Assembly (NCBI GenBank): GCA_016794445.1
Contig: JAEUKC010000232.1
Location: 1 to 9,005 of the forward strand
Length of the DNA stretch: 9,005 nt
Source: JADJMO01 sp016794445
GTDB taxonomy: Bacteria > Myxococcota_A > Polyangia > Polyangiales > JADJMO01
Reading direction: 5' to 3'
Part shown: positions 1 to 7,636 of the stretch, piece after piece
Numbering within the stretch: position 1 is the first letter of the stretch
Layout of the letters: each line of letters starts with the position of its first letter
Translations under genes and position numbers: made by a program
Notes under the pieces: model-generated
What the model was told of the DNA's origin: nothing
What the model saw: the letters and a program-made list of their open reading frames with translations, nothing else
Database searches by the model: none

Positions 1-20
1 GGAGAGGGGCGTCACCATCC

Positions 21-35
21 CGGCGCGAAGCGCCG
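21..35. repeat. short GC-rich hairpin downstream of the nuo genes
   Basis: A perfect 6-bp inverted repeat, CGGCGC (21-26) and GCGCCG (30-35), encloses a GAA loop. It lies in the non-coding stretch after nuoI. There is no T-tract on either side, so it is not a classical intrinsic terminator. It may be one element of a structured intergenic region or a dispersed repeat; its role is unknown. Confidence 0.5.
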
Positions 36-44
36 CAGGGGGGT

Positions 45-101
45 GGTCGGCGGTCAGCGACTCCACGAGCCGCAGGCGAGGTGGAGGCGCGGCGGCCGAC
101 C
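45..101. repeat. nested inverted-repeat structure downstream of nuoI
   Basis: Two nested stems can be read. The outer stem pairs GGTCGGC (45-51) with GCCGACC (95-101). The inner stem pairs CTCCAC (61-66) with GTGGAG (81-86) and encloses a further small GCC/GGC stem (69-71 with 75-77). No open reading frame with coding character covers it. It could be an RNA structure at the 3' end of the nuo message or a copy of an intergenic repeat family. Function is not assigned. Confidence 0.5.
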
Positions 102-104
102 CCG

Positions 105-124
105 AGGGGGGCGTGAGCCCCCCT
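105..124 (-). terminator. strong hairpin just after the nuoI stop, terminator-like
   Basis: An 8-bp perfect stem (105-112 with 117-124, six consecutive G:C pairs at its core) closes on a 4-base loop. It begins 6 bp beyond the nuoI stop codon. On the minus strand no T-run follows, so it does not meet the standard intrinsic terminator rule. It could still mark or protect the 3' end of the nuoABCDGHI transcript. If a further nuo gene lies beyond position 1, it may only slow or stabilise the message. Confidence 0.45.
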
Positions 125-130
125 AGCAAC

Positions 131-790
131 TCAGTGCTTGCCGAGGCGGGTGACGCCGGGGTGGCCTTCTTCGCCGGGCTCGTGGCGGGGGTTCTCGCTC
201 TGCTGGGTGCCGTCGTGCGACTGGAACGACATGAGGATCGTCTTGCCGTAGACGAACTGGTCGCGCGAGTCGTAGGGCACGGGGTGGATGCCCGTGTCCA
301 TGCGGATGGCGTCGCACGGGCAGGCCTCGACGCAATAGCCACAGAAGATGCAGCGGAGCTCGTCGATGACGAACTTGACGGGGAAGCGCTCGTAGCCGCG
401 GCGGTTGTCGCCCTCGCCGTACTCGCCGGCCTCGATGTAGATGCACTGCGCGGGGCAGGCGGTCGAGCAGCAGAGGCACGCGACGCAGCGGGGGGAGCCG
501 TCGTCGCGCAGGGTGAGGCGGTGCACGCCGCGGAAGCGCTCGGGGTAGACCTTCTTCTGCTCCGGGTAGTCGAGGGTCGTGACGCCCTCGGCCAGCGGGT
601 CGGTCACCGCGTCGGGCCGCTCGCCGCGGAGCATGGCCTTGGTGTTGCGGAAGAAGTGGCCCGTGGTGATGCCGAGGCCCTTGACGACCTCGGTCACGTA
701 GCTCTTCTCGAGCGCCGTCATCTCGGGGCGCGAGACGGGCTTTCCCTTCACGCGGTCGTAGGGGAACTTGCCGACGAGGGGTTGCGCCAT
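131..790 (-). CDS. nuoI: NADH-quinone oxidoreductase subunit I (complex I 2x4Fe-4S protein)
   Basis: This 219-residue protein carries electrons through clusters N6a and N6b of complex I toward NuoB and the quinone. Two ferredoxin motifs are visible. The first has C102, C105, C108 and C112-Pro (CVACLCCSTACP), with an additional cysteine at 107. The second has C147, C150, C153 and C157-Pro (CIFCGYCVEACP). C116 follows the first motif as is usual in the family. The protein is longer than E. coli NuoI (180 residues), mainly because of about 35 extra residues at the N terminus and a polar tail (about 190-219). The ATG at 790 lies 8 bp after the nuoH stop, with a modest GAGAG-type ribosome site. 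It is the last gene of the run inside the window and is followed by a strong hairpin. Confidence 0.97.
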   Translation of the reverse strand: MAQPLVGKFPYDRVKGKPVSRPEMTALEKSYVTEVVKGLGITTGHFFRNTKAMLRGERPDAVTDPLAEGVTTLDYPEQKKVYPERFRGVHRLTLRDDGSPRCVACLCCSTACPAQCIYIEAGEYGEGDNRRGYERFPVKFVIDELRCIFCGYCVEACPCDAIRMDTGIHPVPYDSRDQFVYGKTILMSFQSHDGTQQSENPRHEPGEEGHPGVTRLGKH

Positions 791-798
791 GGGTGCTC

Positions 799-2151
799 TC
801 AGGCCTCCGCCTCGTCACGCAGCATCTTGCGCGGACGGGGCAGGACGGTGAACGAGATGTGCTTGGAGGGGGTGAGGAGGCCGAAGATGGCCCAGAGGGG
901 GAGGGCGATCATCGCGAACAGCATCAGCGCGTTGGAGAGATCGGCGGCCACCCTGAGGGCGGTGTGCACGTTCTCGCCGGCGCGGTCGATGCCGAGCAGG
1001 ACGACCCCGGTGAGGAAGATGTTCACGAGGCAGGCCGGCAGCAGCATGCGCCAGCCGAGCTTCATCAGCTGGTCGTAGCGGAAGCGGGGCAAGGTCCAGC
1101 GGATGAACACCTGGGCCCAGGTGACGACCGTGGTCTTGATGAAGAAGGTGCCGAGCTGCAGCAGCGTGACCACGACGTGGGGCAGGCCCTTGTGGAAGAG
1201 CACCTCGTCGCCGATCGCGAGGGTGAAGCCGTCGCGGTGCAGGAACGGCACGTTGTAGCCGCCGAGGAAGAACGCGACGAGCAACCCCGAGAGCACGATC
1301 ATCTCGATGTACTCGCCGGTGTAGAACATGCCGAACTTCATGCCGGAGTACTCGACGAGGTAGCCCGCGGCGATCTCCGACTCGCCCTCGGGCTGGTCGA
1401 ACGGCGTGCGCTTGCCCTCGGCGAGCGACGCGGTGAAGAACAGCAAGAAGCCGAGCGGCTGGACGAAGATGCCCCAGGCGTTCGCGTCCTGCCAGCGGGC
1501 GATGTCGTCGAGGCGGAGGCTGCCGAAGGTCATGAGGCAGCCGATGATCGAGAGGCCCATGGCCACCTCGTACGAGATCAGCTGCGAGGCCGCGCGGAGG
1601 CCGCCGAGGAGCGAGTACTTGTTGTCGCTGGACCAGCCGGCGATCGTCGCGCCGATGATGCCCATGCCGGCGAGCGCGAAGACGAACAGGATGCCGACGT
1701 TGAGGTCGGCGACGAGCATCGGGACCGGCGGCAGCGACTTGGGGCCGCTCATCGCGCAGGTGCCGAACCGGGGGACCTCGGCCCAGAAGCTGTGGCGCAG
1801 GGTCTCCGGGCAGAGCGTGTCGGCGAACGGCGCGATCGCCAGCAGGCAGATCGGCGGGAACATCGACAGGATCGGCGCGAGGCCGTGCAGCACCTTGTCG
1901 GCGTTCGGCGGGACGAAGTCGGCCTTGAAGAAGAACTTCAGGGCGTCGGCCACCGGGTGGAACAGGCCACCCGCCGTGATGTTCTTGCCGAAGATCCGCA
2001 GGTTCGCGCGGTTCGGGCCGATGCGGTCCTGCATCATGGCCATCTGGCGGCGCTCGACCAGCGTGAGGGGACCCGCGAGGCCGAGGGCGAACCCCACCAC
2101 GATCAGGATCTTCACCACGGCGGCGAGGAGGAGGAAGGTCTGCTGGGACAT
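799..2151 (-). CDS. nuoH: NADH-quinone oxidoreductase subunit H (membrane quinone-site subunit)
   Basis: NuoH (ND1) forms the membrane part of the quinone cavity and links it to the proton channels. The 450-residue product has the family signatures: ERRQMAMMQDRIGPNR (34-49), the SDNKYSLLGGLRAASQ stretch (175-190), and the acidic loop with AEGKRTPFDQPEGESE (244-259) followed by the AAGYLVEYSGMKFG segment. RWTLPRFRYDQLMKLGWR (351-368) is also present. Hydrophobic segments are near 6-28, 91-110, 148-171, 188-210, 223-242, 280-302, 325-345, 366-388 and 402-426. It is much longer than E. coli NuoH (325 residues): the loop at about 111-147 is enlarged and holds C114 and C132, and a hydrophobic segment (402-426) plus a basic tail are added at the C terminus. 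The ATG at 2151 sits 2 bp after the nuoG stop, with a GGAG ribosome site (2157-2160) overlapping the end of nuoG. Confidence 0.97.
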   Translation of the reverse strand: MSQQTFLLLAAVVKILIVVGFALGLAGPLTLVERRQMAMMQDRIGPNRANLRIFGKNITAGGLFHPVADALKFFFKADFVPPNADKVLHGLAPILSMFPPICLLAIAPFADTLCPETLRHSFWAEVPRFGTCAMSGPKSLPPVPMLVADLNVGILFVFALAGMGIIGATIAGWSSDNKYSLLGGLRAASQLISYEVAMGLSIIGCLMTFGSLRLDDIARWQDANAWGIFVQPLGFLLFFTASLAEGKRTPFDQPEGESEIAAGYLVEYSGMKFGMFYTGEYIEMIVLSGLLVAFFLGGYNVPFLHRDGFTLAIGDEVLFHKGLPHVVVTLLQLGTFFIKTTVVTWAQVFIRWTLPRFRYDQLMKLGWRMLLPACLVNIFLTGVVLLGIDRAGENVHTALRVAADLSNALMLFAMIALPLWAIFGLLTPSKHISFTVLPRPRKMLRDEAEA

Positions 2152-2153
2152 GG

Positions 2154-3788
2154 CTACTCCGCGGCCCCGGCCGAGGCGGTGGCGTCGGTCGTGGCTTCGG
2201 CCTTCTTCGTTTGCGGCGTGACGAGGCTGCTCGCTGGCATCGCGGCGCGCAGCTGCTTGAGCGTGGTGAACCCGAGGTCGACCCCTGCGGCCTTGGCGAG
2301 GTGCACGACGACCTCCCAGCCGGGCAGCCCGTCGCCGGCCGGGCGGGGACCCGCGGCGAACGCCTGCGCGAGCCCGTTCCTGTTGGTGAAGGTGCCGTCC
2401 TGCTCCGCCCACGAGGCCGCGGGGAGCAGCACGTCGGCGAGCTCCGTGAGCGGCCCCTCGTTGGAGGCGACGGCGATGCCCTTGGCGCGCCCGAGCGAGC
2501 CGATGGTCATGGAGTCGACGTCGGCCCAGCCGCCGAGGGCGACCAGGAGCTGGATCTGCGCGCCCACCACCGGCTCGACGAGGTCGGCCATCGGCTTGAT
2601 CGGCAGCGCACCCGCCGCCGCGGTGGCGCCGCGCGTGTTCGGGTTGTGGTCCTTGTCGCGCAGGATCTCGTCGCCGTCCCACTCGGGCAGCTTGGCGACG
2701 TAGAGCTCCTTGGCGCCGAGCTTCTGCGCCAGCGCTGCGAGGGCGAAGTTGTCCTCGCTCGCGCGCTGCGCGGAGAGGATGAAGGCGATCTTGCCCTTGG
2801 CGGCGCGCAGCAGGTCGGCCGCGGAGGCGAGCGCCTTGACCGGCGTGACCTGCTCGCGGGAGTTCTTGCGGCCGATGCTCGCGCGGAGCACGCGGTCCTG
2901 CTGGACGCGGCGGTGGCTGAGGATGCCGTCGTCGCACATCCAGTACTTGTTGACCTCGGCGTTGTCGCGGGGCCGCAGGCGCGGGACCTCGCCGGTGCGC
3001 GGGTCGTAGTCGAGCCAGGCGTTGCAGCCGGTGGCGCAGCCGGGGCAGATGGTCTTCGACTTGCGCAGGAACCACACGCGCGCCTTGAAGCGGAAGTCGC
3101 GCGTGGTGAGGGCGCCGACCGGGCAGACGTGGTCGACCATCATCGTGTAGTGGCCCTCGAGCTTGCGCCCGGCCGCCAGCACGATCTCGCTCAGGTTGCC
3201 GCGCTCGCGCTTCTCGAGCACCGCGTCGCCCGCGACCTCCTCCATGAAGCGCACGCAGCGCGTGCACACGATGCAGCGCTCGGCGTCGTAGACGATGGTG
3301 TCGCCGAAGATGACGGCCTTCGGCTTGTGGACCGGCTCGTCGAGCATGCGCTTGCCGGTCTTCTGGTTCTCGAGCCAGTAGTCCTGCAGCTTGCACTCGC
3401 CGGCCTGGTCGCAGATCGGGCAGTCGACCGGGTGGTTGAGGAGCAGCATCTCCTGCACGCTCTTGCGCGCGAGGGCCACGTGGGGCGAGCTGTCGCTCTT
3501 GACCTCCATGCCCTCGACGCACTCGGCCTGGCAGGCGGGCTCGAGCTTGGGCTTCTTCTGCGGGACGTAGGCCTTCTTCTCCTCGTCCCACGCCAGCACG
3601 TCGAGCATCATCTGGCGGCCACCGGGGCGGCTCACCTCGACGAGGCACATGCGGCAGTTGGCGGCGACCGAGAGGCCGGGGTGCCAGCAGTAGTGAGGGA
3701 TCTCGATGCCCTGCCTGTCGGCAGCGCGGATGATCGAGTCACCCTTCTCGAAGGGAATTTCCCTGCCGTCGATCTTGATTACCGGCAT
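2154..3788 (-). CDS. nuoG: NADH-quinone oxidoreductase subunit G, short form with N7 cluster site
   Basis: NuoG passes electrons from the NADH-oxidising module (NuoEF) to NuoI. The 544-residue product starts with a 2Fe-2S domain (C34, C45, C48, and C86 after an enlarged loop). It then has the His-ligated N5 site (H119, C123, C126, C132) and the N4 site (C172, C175, C178, C222). C248, C251, C255 and C285 match the extra N7 cluster known from E. coli and Thermus. The molybdopterin-oxidoreductase-like region (about 290-520) is compact. It keeps the end motif with ADVLLPAASWAEQDGTFTN (451-469) but is far shorter than in E. coli (908 residues). The tail (528-544) is Ala/Thr/Lys-rich and probably disordered. 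The ATG at 3788 is chosen because the ferredoxin fold begins there (MPVIKIDG) and it lies 20 bp after nuoD; no strong ribosome site is seen. nuoE and nuoF do not lie upstream of it. Confidence 0.96.
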   Translation of the reverse strand: MPVIKIDGREIPFEKGDSIIRAADRQGIEIPHYCWHPGLSVAANCRMCLVEVSRPGGRQMMLDVLAWDEEKKAYVPQKKPKLEPACQAECVEGMEVKSDSSPHVALARKSVQEMLLLNHPVDCPICDQAGECKLQDYWLENQKTGKRMLDEPVHKPKAVIFGDTIVYDAERCIVCTRCVRFMEEVAGDAVLEKRERGNLSEIVLAAGRKLEGHYTMMVDHVCPVGALTTRDFRFKARVWFLRKSKTICPGCATGCNAWLDYDPRTGEVPRLRPRDNAEVNKYWMCDDGILSHRRVQQDRVLRASIGRKNSREQVTPVKALASAADLLRAAKGKIAFILSAQRASEDNFALAALAQKLGAKELYVAKLPEWDGDEILRDKDHNPNTRGATAAAGALPIKPMADLVEPVVGAQIQLLVALGGWADVDSMTIGSLGRAKGIAVASNEGPLTELADVLLPAASWAEQDGTFTNRNGLAQAFAAGPRPAGDGLPGWEVVVHLAKAAGVDLGFTTLKQLRAAMPASSLVTPQTKKAEATTDATASAGAAE

Positions 3789-3808
3789 CTGATTCTGGTG
3801 CGGCCGCG

Positions 3809-5026
<1,218 letters not shown>

Positions 5027-5050
5027 CTAGGTCCGGCTCAGGAGGGGCGC

Positions 5051-5725
5051 CTACGAGGGGCGTCGGTTGTCGGGGTTGACGATGACGGCCTCGCCCAGGG
5101 GACGATCGGCGGTCTCGGTGTCGAGCGCGGTCCAGGCGTGGTCGCGCGGCTGCCAGTCGCGACGGCCGAAGGGCATGCCCTCGTCGGCGCGGAAGGGGGC
5201 CTGCTTGTCGAGGACGTCGGGCGAGGTGCGGTAGGGGACCAGCGGCTGCGCGCGGTCGGCCGCGTAGTCCTTGCGGAGCGCGTGACCCTCGAACTCCTCG
5301 TACATGAGGAGCCGACGCATGTCGGGGTGCCCGGCGAACTTGATGCCGAACATGTCCCAGACCTCGCGCTCGAACCAGTTGGCGGCGGCCCACAGGTCGC
5401 TCACCGTGGCCGGCTGCTCGCCGTCGGCGAGGCGCGTCTTGACGCGGATGCGGTGGCCCTTGCCCAGCGAGTAGAGGTGGAGGACGAGGTCGAAGCGCTT
5501 GCCGGCGTGCGGCCCATCTTCTTCTTCGGCACGCTCGGGCCAGTCGACCGCGGTGATGTCGATGAACATCGCCATGTCGGTGACCGCGTCGTCGCGGAGG
5601 AAGGCCGCGACGTCGTGCCAGGCCTCGCGGGCGACGACGACGGTGTCGTCGCCGCGGAACGACTGGGTCTCGAGGATCTGCGCGCCGAACTTGGCCTGGA
5701 CGCGCTCGAGGACGACCTTGCTCAC
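5051..5725 (-). CDS. nuoC: NADH-quinone oxidoreductase subunit C (30-kDa subunit)
   Basis: NuoC is a peripheral-arm subunit that binds NuoD and NuoB and carries no cofactor. The 224-residue product contains the family signature at 119-153, seen as EREVWDMFGIKFAGHPDMRR then LL and a stretch ending GHALRKDY. After it comes a polar C-terminal extension of about 70 residues. The start is the GTG at 5725. The reading frame continues far upstream, but that part lies over nuoB and has no coding character. The GTG overlaps the nuoB stop as GTGA and has a good ribosome site (AGGGAGAG, 6 bp upstream). This arrangement implies coupled translation of nuoB and nuoC. Confidence 0.95.
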   Translation of the reverse strand: MSKVVLERVQAKFGAQILETQSFRGDDTVVVAREAWHDVAAFLRDDAVTDMAMFIDITAVDWPERAEEEDGPHAGKRFDLVLHLYSLGKGHRIRVKTRLADGEQPATVSDLWAAANWFEREVWDMFGIKFAGHPDMRRLLMYEEFEGHALRKDYAADRAQPLVPYRTSPDVLDKQAPFRADEGMPFGRRDWQPRDHAWTALDTETADRPLGEAVIVNPDNRRPS

Positions 5726-6360
5726 GCGCCACTCTCCCTTCGGGTGCGGCTCGACGACGACTGCAGCGCGCCCTCCACCGTGCGGGCCTGCGGGCCGACC
5801 TCGATGTCCGGCGCCGACCGCTTGCCGAGCTGGATCAGCTGCTGCTCGACCGGGTCGTTGTGGGGCTTGACGATGCCGGGGGTGCGGTCGTTCTTCGCGA
5901 TGCGCTCCATGAGCAGCATCAGCGCGTCGATGACCGCCTCGGGGCGCGGGGGGCAGCCCGGGACGAACACGTCGACGGGGATGATCTTGTCGATGCCAGG
6001 GACGGTCGCGTAGTTGTCGTAGAAGCCGCCGCACGACGCGCAGGTGCCGAAGGCGATGACGTACTTGGGCTCGCACATCTGCTCGTAGATGCGCTTGAGC
6101 ACCGGCGCCTGCTTCTGGCTGATGGTGCCGACGACCCAGATGAGATCGGCCTGCCGCGGCGTGAAGCGCGGGGCCTCGGCGCCGAAGCGGGCCAGGCCGT
6201 CGAAGCGCGGGCCGTTCAGCGACATGTACTCCATGCCGCAACACGCCGTGACGAACGGATACTGGAAGAGCGAGTACTTGCGCGCCCAGCCGAGGAGCGC
6301 GTCGAGCTTGGTGGTCGCGAAGCCGGACTCCGAGCCGGTGAGGACCCTCACGTCTCCCAT
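5722..6360 (-). CDS. nuoB: NADH-quinone oxidoreductase subunit B (N2 cluster subunit)
   Basis: NuoB holds cluster N2, the last iron-sulfur centre, which reduces the quinone. The 212-residue product shows the four expected ligands: the adjacent pair C40-C41 (TACCGMEYM), C107 (FGTCASCGGFYD) and C136 (PGCPPRPE). The spacings match E. coli NuoB within one residue. Another cysteine (C110) lies near the third ligand. The C-terminal 40 residues are polar, with a Ser/Arg-rich end. The ATG at 6360 lies inside the end of nuoA (13-bp overlap) and is preceded by the ribosome site AAGGGAG at 6368-6374. The stop overlaps the nuoC GTG start. Upstream residues in the same open frame are a shadow of nuoA. Confidence 0.97.
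   Translation of the reverse strand: MGDVRVLTGSESGFATTKLDALLGWARKYSLFQYPFVTACCGMEYMSLNGPRFDGLARFGAEAPRFTPRQADLIWVVGTISQKQAPVLKRIYEQMCEPKYVIAFGTCASCGGFYDNYATVPGIDKIIPVDVFVPGCPPRPEAVIDALMLLMERIAKNDRTPGIVKPHNDPVEQQLIQLGKRSAPDIEVGPQARTVEGALQSSSSRTRRESGA
5732..5739 (-). promoter_or_regulatory. ribosome binding site of nuoC
   Basis: AGGGAGAG on the minus strand, ending 6 bp before the GTG at 5725. It lies inside the end of nuoB and decides the GTG start of nuoC over any upstream codon in the same open frame. Confidence 0.75.
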
Positions 6361-6710
6361 TCGAGCGCTCCCTTCTTCCAGCAGTACACGAGGCCGATCA
6401 CGAGGACGCCCAGGAAGCCGAGCATCTCGACCAGGCCGAGCCACCCGAAGGAGCGGAACTTGATGCCCCACGGGTAGAGGAACACCGCCTCGATGTCGAA
6501 GACGACGAAGAGGATCGCGGTCAGGTAGAACTTGACCGACAGCCGCACGTGGCGGCCGCCGCTGCTCTCGCTGCCCGACTCGTAAGGGGTGTTGTGCTCG
6601 GCGCCCTTGGCCTGTTTGGGGCCCAGGAACGTCGAACCGAGGAAGAACACCGTCGCCAGCAAGATGCCGACGGCGATGATCAGGAACATCGGGATGTAGG
6701 ACGCGATCAT
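6348..6710 (-). CDS. nuoA: NADH-quinone oxidoreductase subunit A
   Basis: NuoA (ND3) is a small membrane subunit next to NuoH whose first loop contacts the quinone site. The 120-residue product has three hydrophobic segments (about 5-28, 62-82, 90-110). The loop carries TPYESG (41-46), and the second segment carries FDIEAVFLYPW (71-81); both are family signatures. It is the first gene of the nuo run. The ATG at 6710 has only a weak ribosome site. The message probably starts about 75 bp upstream at the promoter on 6792-6820. The 3' end overlaps nuoB by 13 bp. Confidence 0.97.
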   Translation of the reverse strand: MIASYIPMFLIIAVGILLATVFFLGSTFLGPKQAKGAEHNTPYESGSESSGGRHVRLSVKFYLTAILFVVFDIEAVFLYPWGIKFRSFGWLGLVEMLGFLGVLVIGLVYCWKKGALEWET

Positions 6711-6751
6711 GGCGCTCTGTTGCCGAGGACGCCGGCGGAGGTGCGCGGCGG

Positions 6752-6775
6752 GCCGAAATCCTAGTGGATTTCGGC
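6752..6775. promoter_or_regulatory. perfect 10-bp inverted repeat in the nuo leader, operator- or hairpin-like
   Basis: GCCGAAATCC (6752-6761) and GGATTTCGGC (6766-6775) are exact reverse complements around a TAGT centre. The repeat lies 42-65 bp before the nuoA start and about 10-34 bp after the predicted transcription start. No T-run follows on either strand, so a terminator is unlikely. It could be a dimeric repressor site or an RNA hairpin in the nuo leader. The binding protein is unknown. Confidence 0.7.
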
Positions 6776-6787
6776 ATGATTCGGCAT
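6770..6787 (-). repeat. two ATGCCGAA direct repeats 10 bp apart at the nuo start site
   Basis: On the minus strand the sequence reads ATGCCGAATCATGCCGAA, giving two identical octamers exactly one helical turn apart. The second octamer shares its GCCGAA with the outer arm of the inverted repeat at 6752-6775. The pair overlaps the predicted nuo transcription start, a position typical of repressor binding. The regulator is not known. Confidence 0.55.
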
Positions 6788-6791
6788 CGCG

Positions 6792-6820
6792 CTTCTAGTC
6801 CCAGCCGCCAGTGGAGTCAA
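6792..6820 (-). promoter_or_regulatory. predicted sigma70-type promoter of the nuo operon
   Basis: On the minus strand TTGACT (6820-6815, five of six consensus) is followed after exactly 17 bp by TAGAAG (6797-6792, four of six). The transcription start would fall near 6785, giving a leader of about 75 bases before nuoA. It is the only good match seen in the 275-bp gap between the mlaC-like gene and nuoA. Confidence 0.6.
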
Positions 6821-6909
6821 CGAGTGTCCAGTGGTCCGGTCACCCGACCTTTCGCCAGGCCGACGGGGGCCTCCCATGGCCGCGCTCGCTCGGGACCCTC
6901 CGAAGACGA

Positions 6910-6939
6910 AGGGGCGCGCGGTACGACCCGAGCGCCCCT
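6910..6939 (-). terminator. hairpin downstream of the mlaC-like gene
   Basis: AGGGGCGC (6910-6917) pairs with GCGCCCCT (6932-6939). Inside the loop 3 more base pairs are possible (6919-6921 with 6928-6930). On the minus strand the stem is followed by TTCGTCTTC, a partial T-rich tail. It sits 46 bp beyond the stop of the mlaC-like gene and upstream of the nuo promoter, so it is well placed to separate the two transcripts. Confidence 0.55.
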
Positions 6940-6985
6940 CTCGACCGTGAACGGGCGGTCACGCCCAGGACGGCTCTCGTCGAAC

Positions 6986-7636
6986 TCAGGTCTTCTTGGC
7001 GGGAGTGGCCGTGCCGGCCTTCTCCTTGGCGAGCTTGTCGTCGAGCTTCTTCATCATCGCGTCCCAGCCGTCCTTCTTGACGACCTTGATGAGCTCCTTG
7101 TTCCACGCCTTCACGTAGGAGGAGTCCTCGGGGATGATGTCGACGACGATCCAGCCGGCGCCCTTCTTCTTGACCTTGTAGTCGATGGTGACCGGAATGG
7201 CCTTCTTGTCGGCCTCGTCCTTGGCCTCGGTCTGGACCTTGGTGTCGGCACCGTCGGCGAGTTCGGCCTTGTAGGTGACCTTGTACTTGGTGATCTCGGT
7301 GAGCTTCTTCTTGTAGTTGATCTGGATGAGCTCCTTGAGGACGCTCGTGAAGCGGGCGATCTCCTCGGGCTTGCGGTTGCCCGCCTCGCCACCGAGGACC
7401 GCCTTGGCCATCTCGTCGTAGTCGACGAGGCTCGCGAGCTCGGCGTCGAGCTTCTTCTCGCGCTCCGGGGAAGGCTTCTCGCCGAGGAACTTGATGACGT
7501 TGTCGTACTTGCCCTTGACGAACGAGCTCGCGGGGCCGAGGGCCGCTTCGGCGTGGGCGTCGCTCGAGAAGAACGTGCCAGCAGCAGGGACGGCGAGGGC
7601 GAGCAGGGCGGTGAAGACGAAGGACGTGCGGTTCAT
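6986..7636 (-). CDS. MlaC/Ttg2D-family periplasmic phospholipid-binding protein
   Basis: The 216-residue product resembles the MlaC (Ttg2) family, which carries phospholipids between the outer membrane and an inner-membrane MlaFED transporter. Residues 1-29 are a Sec signal peptide with a hydrophobic core (about 5-20) and an AHA cleavage site before residue 30. The family pattern follows: LVDYDEMAKAVLGG (70-83), a helical F-x-LKELIQINYKKKLTEI stretch (96-115), then IPVTIDYKVKKKGAGWIVVD (147-166) and the end helix with VKKDGWDAMMKKL (186-198). The tail is rich in Lys, Thr and Ala. The ATG at 7636 has a GAGAGG ribosome site about 8 bp upstream. No mlaD, mlaE or mlaF gene is adjacent; the gene stands alone between nuo and a divergent kinase gene. 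Family assignment comes from recognised motifs; which transporter it serves is unknown. Confidence 0.85.
   Translation of the reverse strand: MNRTSFVFTALLALAVPAAGTFFSSDAHAEAALGPASSFVKGKYDNVIKFLGEKPSPEREKKLDAELASLVDYDEMAKAVLGGEAGNRKPEEIARFTSVLKELIQINYKKKLTEITKYKVTYKAELADGADTKVQTEAKDEADKKAIPVTIDYKVKKKGAGWIVVDIIPEDSSYVKAWNKELIKVVKKDGWDAMMKKLDDKLAKEKAGTATPAKKT

Noticed and set aside
113..1078. Plus-strand open frame antisense to nuoI and the end of nuoH
   Set aside because: Low-complexity Ala/Val/Asp/Glu-rich product lying exactly over conserved ferredoxin motifs on the other strand.
793..2703. Plus-strand open frame of 636 codons antisense to nuoH and nuoG
   Set aside because: Biased composition, no recognisable motif, no ribosome site; shadow of the minus-strand genes. 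The same holds for the plus-strand frame at 2211-3944.
2152..3648. Possible fusion of NuoH with a long N-terminal extension, since the nuoH frame stays open to 3648
   Set aside because: The extension overlaps nuoG out of frame, is Arg/Ala/Pro-rich without motifs, and nuoH has its own ATG and GGAG site at 2149-2160.
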